Positions 1-13,168 of a DNA stretch of 64,000 bases are shown here, piece by piece (the stretch's first letter is position 1; every line of letters starts with the position of its first letter). The notes beneath the pieces were generated by a model that was not told the origin of the DNA, did not search any database, and was given only the letters and a program-made list of their open reading frames with translations. This DNA comes from Siphonodentalium dalli (taxonomy: Eukaryota; Mollusca; Scaphopoda; Gadilida; Siphonodentaliidae), in the NCBI GenBank assembly GCA_032622095.1, contig CP136061.1:67831127-67895126 (forward strand), written 5' to 3'. Position numbers and translations under genes: made by a program.

Positions 1-1803
1 CCGCCTTACAGAAAACCCGGACCAGTTGACCCTCGGTTGACCACCTACATATATCCTGGGGGATGGTACGCAAAAAATGACCAATTTTGAAGGAAATTTC
101 GTATAGTTTGAGTATTTAGTGGCACAAGCTGGCGCTTTTTGTCCACATAATCACCATTCCTACCCGCATTACAGAAAACCCGGACCAGTTGACCCTCGGT
201 TGACCACCTACAGATATCCTGGGGGGGATGGTAAGTAAAAAAAATGACAAATTTTGAAGGAAATTTCGTATAGTTTGAGTATTTAGTGGCACAAGCTGTC
301 GCTTTATGCCCACATAATCACTATGCCTACCCGCCTTACAGAAAACCCGGACCAGTTGACCCTCGGTTGTCCACCTACAGATATCCTGGGGGGATGGTAC
401 GCAAAAAATGACCAATTTTGAAGTAAATTTCGTATAGTTTGAGTATTTAGTGGCACAAGCTGTCGCTTTTTGTCCACATAATCACCATTCCTACCCGCCT
501 TACAGAAAACCCGGACCAGTTGACCCTCGGTTGACCACCTTCAGATATCCTGGGGGGATGGTACGTAAAAAATGACCAATTTTGAAGGAAATTTCGTATA
601 GTTTGAGTATTTAGTGGCACAAGCTGTCGCTTTTTGTCCACATAATCAACATTCCTACCGCCTTACAGAAAACCCGGACCAGTTGACCCTCGGTTGAGCA
701 CCTACAGATATCCTGGGGGGATAGTACGTAAAAAATGACCAATTTTGAAGGAAATTTCGTATAGTTTGAGTATTTAGTGGCACAAGCTGTCGCTTTATGC
801 CCACATAATCACCATTCCTACCCGCCTTACAGAAAACCCGGACCAGTTGACCATCGGTTGACCACCTACAGATATCCTGGGTGGATGGCACGTAAAAAAA
901 ATGACCAATTTTGAAGAAAATTTCGTATAGTTTGAGTATTTAGTGGCACAAGCTGTCGCTTTATGCCCACATAATCACCATTCCTACCCGCCTTACAGAA
1001 AACCCGGACCAGTTGACCCTCGGTTGACCACCTACAGATATCCTGGGGGGATGGAACGTAAAAAAAATGACCAATTTTGAAGTAAATTTCGTATAGTTTG
1101 AGTATTTAGTGGCACAAGCTGTCGCTTTATGCACACATAATCACCATTCCTACCCGCCTTACAGAAAACCCGGACCAGTTGACCCTCGGTTGACCACCTA
1201 CAGATATCCTGGGGGGATGGTACGTAAAAAATGACCAATTTTGAAGGAAATTTCGTATAGTTTGAGTATTTAGTGGCACAAGCTGTCGCTTTATGCCCAC
1301 ATAATCACCATTCCTACCCGCCTTACAGAAAACCCGGACCAGTTGACCATCGGTTGACCACCTACAGATATCCTGGGGGGATGGTACGTAAAAAAATGAC
1401 CAATTTTGAAGGAAATTTCGTATAGTTTGAGTATTTAGTGGCACAAGCTGTCGCTTTATGCCCACATAATCACCATTCCTACCTGCCTTACAGAAAACCC
1501 GGACCAGTTGACCCTCGGTTGACCACCTACAGATATCCTGGGGGATGGAACGTAAAACAAATGACCAATTTTGAAGTAAATTTCGTATAGTTTGAGTATT
1601 TAGTGGCACAAGCTGTCGCTTTATGCCCACATAATCACCATTCCTACCCGCCTTACAGAAAACCCGGACCAGTTGACCCTCGGTTGACCACCTACAGATA
1701 TCCTGGGGGGATGGTACCCAAAAAAATGACAAATTTTGAAGGAAATTTCGTATAGTTTGAGTATTTAGTGGCACAAGCTGGCGCTTTTTGTCCACATAAT
1801 CAC
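1..1803 (-). repeat. 164-bp satellite, array A (reverse orientation)
   Basis: About eleven head-to-tail copies of a unit of roughly 164 bp, reading on the minus strand relative to the larger array downstream. Each copy contains the recognisable stretches aaattttgaaggaaatttcg, gtggcacaagctgtcgcttt and cagaaaacccggaccagttg. Copies differ by single bases and by the lengths of an A-run and a G-run. The window opens inside the array, so the true left end is not visible. Long open frames cross it because the unit is close to a multiple of three and run-length changes shift the frame; I see no gene. Confidence 0.97.
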
Positions 1804-2261
1804 CAAAACGGGTCCAAATCGACCTGTTCGAGAAAAGTCGTTCATTTTCAAATCACTTTCGAAAAAAGGCTCCATTATTTCAACCTAAAGTTTTGGACTT
1901 GGAAAAATATTTGTTCTCAGTCAAGTGAAAAGATCTCTTCAAAAAAATCCGCTTATATATCTCATATATTAGTTTACTAATATACGAAAAATTTGCCACT
2001 CCCACTCCCCCTTCCCCATCCCCCATCCTCTGGGTTCACGCCCGCCCGGCGCAGACGGACCTACTCCGATTGCGTCAATCGAACACACCCCCTACCGCGG
2101 GTTAGACGCTAATTCTTTGGAGACAATCCGATCTCAGTCCCGTCAATATTACACGGGTTATTGGTATCTATTAGCGTCCATCGGAGCCGTTATCAACAAA
2201 TAAATTCGTCCACATATATAATACTTCAGAATCATAAAGTTTACATCCCGAGGTTTCTGGC
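1804..2261. other. Unique spacer between oppositely oriented satellite arrays
   Basis: Non-repetitive sequence between the two arrays. It begins directly after a satellite copy breaks off at the aaaacgggtcc boundary and ends where the first plus-oriented copy resumes with ctggtccgggttttctgtaa. It contains a pyrimidine-rich stretch (about 1996-2035) and a GC-richer part (2036-2150). No convincing ORF, terminal repeat or transposon end is visible. It is either the point where the array inverted or a sequence caught between two arrays. Confidence 0.8.
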
Positions 2262-5200
2262 CAACTGGTCCGGGTTTTCTGTAATGCGGGTAGGAATGGT
2301 GATTATGTGGGCATAAAGCGACAACTTGCAAATTGTGCCACTAAATACTCAAACTATACGAAATTTCCTTCAAAATTGGTCATTTTTTTACGTACCATCC
2401 CCCCAGGATATCTGTAGGTGGTCAACCGAGGGTCAACTGGTCCGGGTTTTCTTTAAGGCGGGTAGGAATGGTGATTATTTGGGCATAAAGCGACAGCTTG
2501 TGCCACTAAATACTCAAGCTATACGAAATTTCCTTCAAAATTGGTCATTTTTTACGTACCATCCCCCCAGGATATCTGTAGGTGGTCAACCGAGGGTCAA
2601 CTGGTCCGGGTTTTCTGTAAGGCGGGTAGGAATGGTGATTATGTGGACAAAAAGCGACAGCTTGTGCCACTAAATACTCAAACTATACGAAATTTCCTTC
2701 AAAATTTGTCATTTTTTGCGTACCATCCCCCAGGATATCTGTAGGTGGTCAACCGAGGGTCAACTGGTCCGGGTTTTCTGTAAGGTGGGTAGGAATGGTG
2801 ATTATGTGGGCATAAAGCGACAGCTTGTGCCACTAAATACTCAAACTATACGAAATTTCCTTCAAAATTGGTCATTTTTTTACGTATCATCCCCCCAGGA
2901 TATCTGTAGGTGGTCAACCGAGGGTCAACTGGTCCGGGTTTTCTGTAAGGCGGGTAGGAATGGTGATTATGTGGGCATAAAGCGACAGCTTGTGCCACTA
3001 AATACTCAAACTATACGAAATTTCCTTCAAAATTGGTCATTTTTTTTACGTACCATCCCCCCAGGATATATGTAGGGGGTCAACCGAGGGTCAACTGGTC
3101 CGGGTTTTCTGTATGGCGGGTAGGAATGGTGATTATGTGGGCATAAAGCGACAGCTTGTGCCACTAAATACTCAAACTATACGAAATTTCCTTCAAAATT
3201 GGTCATTGTTTTACGTACCATCCCCCCAAGATATCTGTAGGTGGTCAACCGAGGGTCAACTGGTCCGGGTTTTCTGTAAGGCGGGTAGGAATGGTGATTA
3301 TGTGGGCATAAAGCGACAGCTTGTGCCACTAAATACTCAATCTATACGAAATTTCCTTCAAAATTGGTCATTTTTTTACTTACCATCCCCCCAGGATATC
3401 TGTAGGTGGTCAACCGAGGGTCAACTGGTCCCGGTTTTCTGTAAGGCGGGTAGGAATGGTGATTATGTGGGCATAAAGCGACAGCTTGTGCCACTAAATA
3501 CTCAAACTATACGAAATTTCCTTCAAAATTTGTCATTTTTTGCGTACCATCCCCCAGGATATCTGTAGGTGGTCAACCGAGGGTCAACTGGTCCGGGTTT
3601 TCTGTAAGGCGGGTATGAATGGTGATTATGTGGACATAAAGCGACAGCTTGTGCCACTAAATACTCAAACTATACGAAATTTCCTTCAAAATTGGTCATT
3701 TTTTGCGTACCATCCCCCCAGGATATCTGTAGGTGGTCAACCGAGGGTCAACTGGTCCGGGTTTTCTGTAAGGCGGGTAGGAATGGTGATTATGTGGGCA
3801 TAAAGCGACAGCTTGTGCCACTAAATACTCAAACTATACGAAATTTCCTTCAAAATTGGTCATTTTTTTTACGTACCATCCCCCCAGGATATATGTAGGG
3901 GGTCAACCGAGGGTCAACTGGTCCGGGTTTTCTGTATGGCGGGTAGGAATGGTGATTATGTGGGCATAAAGCGAGAGCTTGTGCCACTAAATACTCAAAC
4001 TATACGAAATTTCCTTCAAAATTGGTCATTGTTTTACGTACCATCCCCCCAAGATATCTGTAGGTGGTCAACCGAGGGCAACTGGTCCGGTTTTTCTGTA
4101 AGGCGGGTAGGAATGGTGATTATGTGGGCATAAAGCGAGAGCTTGTGCCACTAAATACTCAATCTATACGAAATTTCCTTCAAAATTGGTCATTTTTTTA
4201 CTTACCATCCCCCCAGGATATCTGTAGGTGGTCAACCGAGGGTCAACTGGTCCCGGTTTTCTGTAAGGCGGGTAGGAATGGTGATTATGTGGGCATAAAG
4301 CGACAGCTTGTGCCACTAAATACTCAAACTATACGAAATTTCCTTCAAAATTTGTCATTTTTTGCGTACCATCCCCCCAGGATATCTGTAGGTGGTCAAC
4401 CGAGGGTCAACTGGTCCGGGTTTTCTGTAAGGCGGGTATGAATGGTGATTATGTGGACATAAAGCGACAGCTTGTGCCACTAAATACTCAAACTATACGA
4501 AATTTCCTTCAAAATTGGTCATTTTTTGCGTACCATCCCCCCAGGATATCTGTAGGTGGTCAACCGAGGGTCAACTGGTCCGGGTTTTCTGTAAGGCGGG
4601 TAGGAATGGTGATTATGTGGGCATAAAGCGAAAGCTTGTGCCACTAAATACTCAAACTATACGAAATTTCCTTCAAAATTGGTCATTTTTTACGTACCAT
4701 CCCCCCAGGATATCTGTAGGTGGTCAACCGAGGGTCAACTGGTCCGGGTTTTCTGTAAGGCGGGTAGGAATGGTGATTATGTGGACAAAAAGCGACAGCT
4801 TGTGCCACTAAATACTCAAACTATACGAAATTTCCTTCAAAATTTGTCATTTTGTGGGTACCATCCCCCCAGGATATCTGTAGGGGGTCAACCGAGGGTC
4901 AACTGGTCCGGGTTTTCTGTATGGCGGGTAGGAATGGTGATTATGTGGGCATAAAGCGACAGCTTGTGCCACTAAATACTCAAACTATACGAAATTTCCT
5001 TCAAAATTGGTCATTTTTTTACGTACCATCCCCCCAGGATATATGTAGGTGGTCAACCGAGGGTCAACTGGTCCGGGTTTTCTGTAAGGCGGGTAGGAAT
5101 GGTGATTATGTGGGCATAAAGCGACAGCTTGTGCCACTAAATACTCAATCTATACGAAATTTCCTTCAAAATTGGTCATTTTGTTACGTACCATCACCCC

Positions 5201-8200
5201 AGGATATCTGTAGGTGGTCAACCGAGGGTCAACTGGTCCCGGTTTTCTGTAAGGCGGGTAGGAATGGTGATTATGTGGGCATAAAGCGACAGCTTGTGCC
5301 ACTAAATACTCAAACTATACGAAATTTCCTTCAAAATTGGTCATTTTTTGCGTACCATCCCCCCAGGATATCTGTAGGTGGTCAACCGAGGGTCAACTGG
5401 TCCGGGTTTTCTGTAAGGCGGGTAGGAATGGTGATTATGTGGGCATAAAGCGACAGCTTGTGCCACTAAATACTCAAACTATACGAAATTTCCTTCAAAA
5501 TTGGTCATTTTTTACGTACCATCCCCCCAGGATATCTGTAGGTGGTCAACCGAGGGTCAACTGGTCCGGGTTTTCTGTAAGGCGGCTAGGAATGGTGATT
5601 ATGTGGACGAAAAGCGACAGCTTGTGCCACTAAATACTCAAACTATACGAAATTTCCTTCAAAATTGGTCATTTTTTGGGTACCATCCCCCAGGATATCT
5701 GTAGGTGGTCAACCGAGGGTCAACTGGTCCCGGTTTTCTGTAAGGCGGGTAGGAATGGTGATTATGTGGGCATAAAGCGACAGCTTGTGCCACTAAATAC
5801 TCAAACTATACGAAATTTCCTTCAAAATTGGTCATTTTTTACGTACCATCCCCCCAGGATATCTGTAGGTGGTCAACCGAGGGTCAACTGGTCCGGGTTT
5901 TCTGTAAGGCGGATAGGAATGGTGATTATGTGGACAAAAATCGACAGCTTGTGCCACTAAATACTCAAACTATACGAAATTTCCTTCAAAATTTGTCATT
6001 GTTTGCGTACCATCCCCCCAGGATATCTGTAGGTGGTCAACCGAGGGTCAACTGGTCCGGGTTTTCTGTAAGGCGGGTATGAATGGTGATTATGTGGACA
6101 AAAAGCGACAGCTTGTGCCACTAAATACTCAAACTATACGAAATTTCCTTCAAAATTTGTCATTTTTTGCGTACCATCCCCCCAGGATATCTGTAGGGGG
6201 TCAACCGAGGGTCAACTGGTCCGGGTTTTCTGTATGGTGGGTAGGAATGGTGATTATGTGGGCATAAAGCGACAGCTTGTGCCACTAAATACTCAAACTA
6301 TACGAAATTTCCTTCAAAATTGGTCATTTTTTTACGTACCATCACCCCAGGATATCTGTAGGTGGTCAACCGAGGGTCATCTGGTCCGGGTTTTCTGTAA
6401 GGCGGGTAGGAATGGTTATTATGTGGGTATAAAGCGACAGCTTGTGCCACTAAATACTCAATCTATACGAAATTTCCTTCTAAATTGGTCATTTTGTTAC
6501 GTACCATCCCCCAGGATATCTGTAGGTGGTCAACCGAGGGTCAACTGGTCCGGGTTTTCTGTATGGTGGGTAGGAATGGTGATTATGTGGGCATAAAGCG
6601 ACAGCTTGTGCCACTAAATAATCAAACTATACGAAATTTCCTTCAAAATTTGTCATTTTTTGCGTACCATCCCCCCAGGATATCTGTAGGTGGTCAACCG
6701 AGGGTCAACTGGTCCGGGTTTTCTGTAAGGCGGGTATGGTGGTGATTATGTGGACATAAAGCGACAGCTTGTGCCACTAAATACTCAAACTATACGAAAT
6801 TTCCTTCAAAATTGGTCATTTTTTGCGTACCATCCCCCCAGGATATCTGTAGGTGGTCAACCGAGGGTCAACTGGTCCGGGTTTTCTGTAAGGCGGGTAG
6901 GAATGGTGATTATGTGGGCATAAAGCGACAGCTTGTGCCACTAAATACTCAAACTATACGAAATTTCCTTCAAAATTGGTCATTTTTTACGTACCATCCC
7001 CCCAGGATATCTGTAGGTGGTCAACCGAGGGTCAACTGGTCCGGGTTTTCTGTAAGGCGGGTAGGAATGGTGATTATGTGGACAAAAAGCGACAGCTTGT
7101 GCCACTAAATACTCAAACTATACGAAATTTCCTTCAAAATTGGTAATTTTTTGGGTACCATTCCCCAGGATATCTGTAGGTGGTCAACCGAGGGTCAACA
7201 GGTCCCGGTGTTCTGTAAGGCGGGTAGGAATGGTGATTATGTGGGCATAAAGCGACAGCTTGTGCCACTAAATACTCAAACTATACGAAATTTCCTTCAA
7301 AATTGGTCATTTTTCACGTACCATCCCCCCAGGATATCTGTAGGTGGTCAACCGAGGGTCAACTGGTCCGCGTTTTCTGTAAGGCGGGTAGGAATGGTGA
7401 TTATGTGGACAAAAATCGACAGCTTGTGCCACTAAATACTCAAACTATACGAAATTTCCTTCAAAATTTGTCATTTTTTGCGTACCATCCCCCCAGGATA
7501 TATGTAGGTGGTCAACCGAGGGTCAACTGGTCCGGGTTTTCTGTAAGGCGGGTATGAATGGTGATTATGTGGACAAAAAGCGACAGCTTGTGCCACTAAA
7601 TACTCAAACTATACGAAATTTCCTTCAAAATTTGTCATTTTTTGCGTACCATCCCCCCAGGATATCTGTAGGTGGTCAACCGAGGGTCAACTGGTCCGGG
7701 TTTTCTGTATGGTGGGTAGGAATGGTGATTATGTGGGCATAAAGCGACAGCTTGTGCCACTAAATACTCAAACTATACGAAATTTCCTTCAAAATTGGTC
7801 ATTTTTTTACGTACCATCACCCCAGGATATCTGTAGGTGGTCAACCGAGGGTCAACTGGTCCGGGTTTTCTGTAAGGCGGGTAGGAATGGTTATTATGTG
7901 GGCATAAAGCGACAGCTTGTGCCACTAAATACTCAATCTATTCGAAATTTCCTTCTAAATTGGTCATTTTGTTACGTACCATCCCCCAGGGTATCTGTAG
8001 GTGGTCAACCGAGGGTCAACTGGTCCGGGTTTTCTGTAAGGCGGGTAGGAATGGTGATTATGTGGGCATAAAGCGACAGCTTGTGCCACTAAATACTCAA
8101 ACTATACGAAATTTCCTTCAAAATTGGCATTTTTTACGTACCATCCCCCAGGATATCTGTAGGTGGTCAACCGAGGGTCAACTGGTCCGGGTTTTCTGTA

Positions 8201-10154
8201 TGGTGGGTAGGAATGGTGATTATGTGGGCATAAAGCGACAGCTTGTGCCACTAAATAATCAAACTATACGAAATTTCCTTCAAAATTTGTCATTTTTTGC
8301 GTACCATCCCCCCAGGATATCTGTAGGTGGTCAACCGAGGGTCAACTGGTCCGGGTTTTCTGTAAGGCGGGTATGGTGGTGATTATGTGGACATAAAGCG
8401 ACAGCTTGTGCCACTAAATACTCAAACTATACGAAATTTCCTTCAAAATTGGTCATTTTTTGCGTACCATTCCCCCAGGATATCTGTAGGTGGTCAACCG
8501 AGGGTCAACTGGTCCGGGTTTTCTGTAAGGCGGGTAGGAATGGTGATTATGTGGGCATAAAGCGACAGCTTGTGCCACTAAATACTCAAACTATACGAAA
8601 TTTCCTTCAAAATTGGTCATTTTTTACGTACCATCCCCCCAGGATATCTGTAGGTGGTCAACCGAGGGTCAACTGGTCCGGGTTTTCTGTAAGGCGGGTA
8701 GGAATGGTGATTATGTGGACAAAAAGCGACAGCTTGTGCCACTAAATACTCAAACTATACGAAATTTCCTTCAAAATTGGTCATTTTTTGGGTACCATCC
8801 CCCCAGGATATCTGTAGGTGGTCAACCGAGGGTCAACTGGTCCCGGTGTTCTGTAAGGCGGGTAAGAATGGTGATTATGTGGGCATAAAGCGACAGCTTG
8901 TGCCACTAAATACTCAAACTATACGAAATTTCCTTCAAAATTGGTCATTTTTTACGTACCATCCCCCCAGGATATCTGTAGGTGGTCAACCGAGGGTCAA
9001 CTGGTCCGGGTTTTCTGTAAGGCGGGTAGGAATGGTGATTATGTGGACAAAAAGCGACAGCTTGTGCCACTAAATACTCAAACTATACGAAATTTCCTTC
9101 AAAATTGGTCATTTTTTGCGTACCATCCCCCCAGGATATATGTAGGTGGTCAACCGAGGGTCAACTGGTCCGGGTTTTCTGTAAGGCGGGTATGAATGGT
9201 GATTATGTGGACAAAAAGCGAGAGCTTGTGCCACTAAATACTCAAACTATACGAAATTTCCTTCAAAATTTGTCATTTTTTGCGTACCATCCCCCCAGGA
9301 TATCTGTAGGGGGTCAACCGAGGGTCAACTGGTCCGGGTTTTCTGTATGATGGGTAGGAATGGTGATTATGTGGGCATAAAGCGACAGCTTGTGCCACTA
9401 AATACTCAAACTATACGAAATTTCCTTCAAAATTGGTCATTTTTTTACGTACCATCACCCCAGGATATCTGTAGGTGGTCAACCGAGGGTCAACTGGTCC
9501 GGGTTTTCTGTAAGGCGGGTAGGAATGGTTATTATGTGGGCATAAAGCGACAGCTTGTGCCACTAAATACTCAATCTATACGAAATTTCCTTCAAAATTG
9601 GTCATTTTGTTACGTACCATCCCCCCAGGATATCTGTAGGTGGTCAACCGAGGGTCAACTGGTCCGGGTTTTCTGTAAGGCGGGTAGGAATGGTGATTAT
9701 GTGGGCATAAAGCGACAGCTTGTGCCACTAAATACTCAAACTATACGAAATTTCCTTCAAAATTGGTCATTTTTTACGTACCATCCCCCCAGGATATCTG
9801 TAGGTGGTCAACCGAGGGTCAACTGGTCCGGGTTTTCTGTAAGGCGGGTAGGAATGGTGATTATGTGGGCATAAAGCGACAGCTTGTGCCACTAAATACT
9901 CAATCTATACGAAATTTCCTTCAAAATTGGTCATTTTTTTACTTACCATCCCCCCAGGATATCTGTAGGTGGTCAACCGAGGGTCAACTGGTCCCGGTTT
10001 TCTGTAAGGCGGGTAGGAATGGTGATTATGTGGGCATAAAGCGACAGCTTGTGCCACTAAATACTCAAACTATACGAAATTTCCTTCAAAATTTGTCATT
10101 TTTTGCGTACCATCCCCCCAGGATATCTGTAGGTGGTCAACCGAGGGTCAACTG
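2262..10154 (+). repeat. 164-bp satellite, array B, with higher-order structure
   Basis: About 48 tandem copies of the same ~164-bp unit in plus orientation. Marker variants (tggacaaaaagcg against tgggcataaagcg, tactcaatctatacg against tactcaaactatacg, gtatgaatgg, gtatggtgggt) recur at fixed distances. One block recurs after 823 bp (for example from 3113 to 3936), equal to five units. Another recurs after 1475 bp (from 5828 to 7303, and 6234 to 7709), equal to nine units; the next interval, 7303 to 8941, is 1638 bp because one unit was added. This is higher-order repeat organisation made by unequal exchange or block amplification. The array stops abruptly at 10154 inside a unit. Confidence 0.97.
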
Positions 10155-10226
10155 GGCCCATTTACCAAGAAGGTGGTAGTAATTGTCATTATATGAGTGT
10201 ATTGTGATGATATGATTTTTTTTTTT

Positions 10227-10716
10227 TTTAAAGGTACTCAACCCGATAAAACTCCTCTCAAATACTATTTCAATGGTTTCGGGGGTCACAAATATTTGAT
10301 TCGAGTCGAGGAAGTCACCCGTCAAAGCTCAGATTTGTTAGATATCGATTTTAGAAATCTATTATTTTTCATTATCGGGAATTCTTTCTGGCCCAGAAGA
10401 CAATCAAAAATTCGTTATTATTACCCACTTGATTATAGAGTTATCCATCCTTGTCTGTTTGAATAGAATTTTGGCGTAAAATCTCGAGCAGGTTACCAAA
10501 TTGACGGCAGTTATCAGTACTCATCTCGAGAACATAAGAATTTTCAAAAATCAATATCTAATAACTCTGAGCTTTGTTTGATGGGTTCCTCGACTCGAAT
10601 CAAATATGTTTTACCCCCAAAGCCAAAGAAATAGTAATATAGGACCCTCTGATCGGATTGTTGTTGTTGGAATCTGTTGAGATGGGGACCCTCTTTACGG
10701 GTTGAGTACCTTTAAA
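10227..10716. mobile_element. Foldback/MITE-like element
   Basis: The ends are inverted copies, tttaaaggtactcaaccc at 10227-10244 and its complement at 10699-10716. The similarity continues inward: 10277-10358 pairs imperfectly with 10545-10625 in reverse, sharing tatttgattcgagtcgagga and the following aaagctcaga. It has no transposase. The poly-T in front of the left end obscures any target duplication, so the superfamily is open. The 89-codon ORF lying across it is explained by the foldback. Confidence 0.75.
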
Positions 10717-10774
10717 TACCATCGGATGGTAAATAGCGCATATCGGTAGAATCGCTATTTGCCATCCGATGGTA
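10717..10774. repeat. 22-bp inverted repeat (stem-loop)
   Basis: A near-perfect stem, with taccatcggatggtaaatag on the left (10717-10736) and its complement on the right (10755-10774), separated by a short loop. It directly abuts the MITE at 10716. It may be the remnant of a further small foldback element, or part of the same insertion. Confidence 0.65.
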
Positions 10775-10788
10775 TATAGACACTTCCA

Positions 10789-10862
10789 TAACAAAGGGAG
10801 TGTCAACGCGTTGTATAATGATGGGTGCGTTTTATAGTCGTCTCATATATGCAGCTCAAATT
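10789..10862 (-). mobile_element. Fragment of the 28.8-kb hAT-like element
   Basis: About 74 bp match, in reverse, an internal part of the intact non-autonomous hAT element at 28799-29369 (its 29012-29086, around gagacgactataaa and acaacgcgttgac). Neither terminus is present, so this is an old truncated copy. It lies between a stem-loop and a LINE remnant in a stretch built from transposon debris. Confidence 0.75.
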
Positions 10863-10892
10863 AGTGCACACAAAGAAATAATTAGGCCATGA

Positions 10893-11216
10893 TCCCCATC
10901 CATACAATTACGAAATGCAAACTATACAACGTTGTCGGAATTTGCGCGAACATATCGTCTCACTGACGAATGTTCAAAAAAGGGAAGTAATAAGTTACGA
11001 ACATACCGACTTTTCAAACTTAAGTACGAAATAGAACCTTATCTTCTTCACACAACATCAATAGAAAATAGAATCGTTTTCACTAGACTGCGAATAAGTA
11101 ATCATAAATTGGCTATTGAAAAGGGACGCCACACACAACCGCCGACGGCAGTGGAACAAAGGTTTTGTATATTTTGTTCCGATAATGCTATTGAAGACGA
11201 AAAACATTTTCTTTTA
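10893..11216 (+). pseudogene. LINE reverse-transcriptase C-terminus, first part (interrupted)
   Basis: Open frame of about 108 codons with no start codon of its own. Its sequence has the features of the C-terminal region of LINE ORF2 proteins: a TRLRISNHKLAIEKGRH stretch, then a CxxC motif (FCIFC) and the IEDEKHFL signature. The family normally continues from this zinc-binding-like motif to the end of the protein. Here the frame is broken at codon boundary 11216 by the 11217-12800 insertion and resumes at 12801. The 5' rest of the LINE (endonuclease and RT core) is absent, as expected of a 5'-truncated copy. Confidence 0.75.
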
Positions 11217-12800
11217 GGTGACGTTTACACTTAGCCGGTGAAGCCGTTACCCGGCGAACCCGTTAGCCGGCGAAGGTTGGGCAGAGTGTTTACACATCGC
11301 CGGCGAAGATAAGCATATATTCATGTGTCTCCTTTACTTGTTAATAGTTTTCGTTTTAGTTCTCACTGAACTGCAATATGATATTGCTGTACACCTGTAA
11401 ACATCTAGCCGCTTCCTGTTAGAGATATGGTTGGGCAGTATATATAGTGAAATGAAACTTTTTAGAAATGGAAATGCCGAAATTATTAATATCCAACTCA
11501 AACTTTCAGGTATTGCTATTGGTAATTTTATAGATATTTAAACAACATTGTTAATGGTTTGTTTGGGTTCATAGACAGCCTGTGAAGTGAGTGTCGCACC
11601 AAAAGCATGGTCATTGTCAGTTTTGATATCTTTTCGTCGCATACATCTACAAATTGGTGTCTAATCATTCGGATTGGATTTTATATTATATAAATTATAT
11701 AAGTTTCAACAATGCGAATCAAATGTGACACATATTCCGTTTGCACATTATACAATACAATATGTTTTTCATTTTACTCGGGCGTTCACCATGTCCATGT
11801 ATATAGGGCCGTGGCGATGGGGGTGTCTCATCCCAACTTTAATCAAAATATTCAAAAGCTGGAAATGTCATACCTGACACAGCAATAGTTGGAAATTTGA
11901 CATTAGCAATATGTTGAAATTGTTCTCGTAGTTTTATTTTCAACAATTTGTTATTGGTGATTTCTTTAGGCAACATTTGCTTATTTTTTGGCCAAATGAA
12001 ATGGTCATCAGTTGGAAATGATCCAACATTAGAGGTGCGTCAAGTTTGGAAAATGTCCAACAATTGGAAATCTTAAGGCTGGATGCTAGGATTTTGCAAT
12101 TTTCAGGGTTCAGATTAAAACAAATTCTCACACCTGGCCATAACCACGGTCGGTCGATAAATTCCAAAGATGAACAGTACCACACCTCCAAATCAGGCCC
12201 TCTAGACCCGTCCCTGTGTACATATGTCCACGGCGCACTCAGATTTAGATTATTGAACTAATTGTCCATTAAGTTTGAATCCATGGAAACGTGCCATCCC
12301 ATTTCTTCCTCATATATATGGACATACATGTACATGAATTAATTCCCTCGAATGCGCAACAAACGTACCATGTACATGCAGAGTACGCGTACCATCATCG
12401 GTTAGTATTTATAATACTAGCTTATAACCAAGGTGCGTGACCACCGACCTGACAGCTGATTAGAGACACATCAAACTGGCACACTGACCAATATATAGAC
12501 AGGTGAAAAGCGGGCTGGTCTATCAGCGATAGCACAATAATATTGTTCGAGTTAATTGTTGAAAGGAAATCACCCATGACGGCATGACCCCAGATAAACA
12601 TTTAACTTAACCGCAGAGCGAATTATAATCCATACGACAATCAGGTGCTTGTACTAAATCATTTTATCCAAATGTTGAAAACCGTATAGCTGAGTATCCG
12701 GTTAGCCGTAATTCTTATCCGGCGAAGTATAAACACTCTATTGTTATCGCTGCCGGCTAAAGCGAATGCGATCTTCGCCGGGTAATGTATAAACACCCCC
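11217..12800. mobile_element. PIF/Harbinger-like non-autonomous DNA transposon inserted in a LINE
   Basis: The ends are inverted: ggtgacgtttacac at the left and gtataaacaccccc at the right. Subterminal copies of tagccggcgaag-type motifs lie in both ends (11230-11310 and 12705-12790, in opposite orientation). It is flanked by TTA on both sides (11214-11216 and 12801-12803), and TTA is the usual Harbinger target. Removing it joins the LINE reading frame exactly. No transposase ORF is visible in the 1.58 kb. It contains an older G-rich dispersed repeat at about 11799-12172. Superfamily assignment rests on the target duplication and G-rich termini. Confidence 0.7.
11799..12172 (+). repeat. Dispersed G-rich repeat module, copy 1
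   Basis: Starts at gggccgtggcgatggggg and includes several ttggaaat and tccaac motifs, then gatgctaggattttgc. The same ordered motifs recur four times in 13.7-14.6 kb. It lies inside the Harbinger-like element. No coding sense is seen; the origin is unknown. Confidence 0.65.
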
Positions 12801-13004
12801 TTAGAGTGCATCGCTTACCACACACAACGTCTCGAGCTCACAAACCTTATGAAGACACAGTTCTCAGACTTTGAAAGCATGACCCAAACTGAACAGCTTG
12901 TCAAAATCTTAACCAACAATGTGTCAAATACATGCAATTCAATTTGTCATATGATCCGAAGATTATTCTCCGCACGTGATGAGCATCGTATCATAAATCA
13001 ATGA
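12801..13004 (+). pseudogene. LINE reverse-transcriptase C-terminus, second part and stop
   Basis: Continues the frame of 10893-11216 after the transposon. It runs 67 codons with no stop to TGA at 13002-13004 and has basic, helical content ending in a FSARDEHR-type stretch. The two pieces keep one frame across the insertion, which shows that the transposon entered a LINE 3' end that was still open. Confidence 0.72.
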
Positions 13005-13168
13005 ACAAATACAGAATAGATGATCCATTGCACATTCAGCTTGACCTTATATTAATATCATTTATTATACTGTTCAATACATAATGTACAATTATATGTT
13101 ATTATGTATGCATACTGTCCTTATAAGGATGTTTTTGCCAATTAAACTTATCTTATCTTATCTTATCT
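13005..13168 (+). mobile_element. LINE 3' UTR and (TTATC)n tail
   Basis: AT-rich 3' UTR following the RT stop, ending in aaacttatcttatcttatct (about 13145-13168). A short simple-repeat tail in place of poly-A is typical of CR1-like and related LINEs and marks the 3' terminus of the insertion. Confidence 0.65.

Noticed and set aside
1-10154. CRISPR-like or direct-repeat/spacer array
   Set aside because: The whole 164-bp unit is repeated; there are no unique spacers, and the genome is animal.
116-10179. Dozens of overlapping ORFs with QDICRWSTEGQLV-like repeats
   Set aside because: They are frame products of the 164-bp satellite; 164 is not a multiple of three and run-length changes decide how far each frame stays open. 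No starts, conserved unit length or regulatory context.
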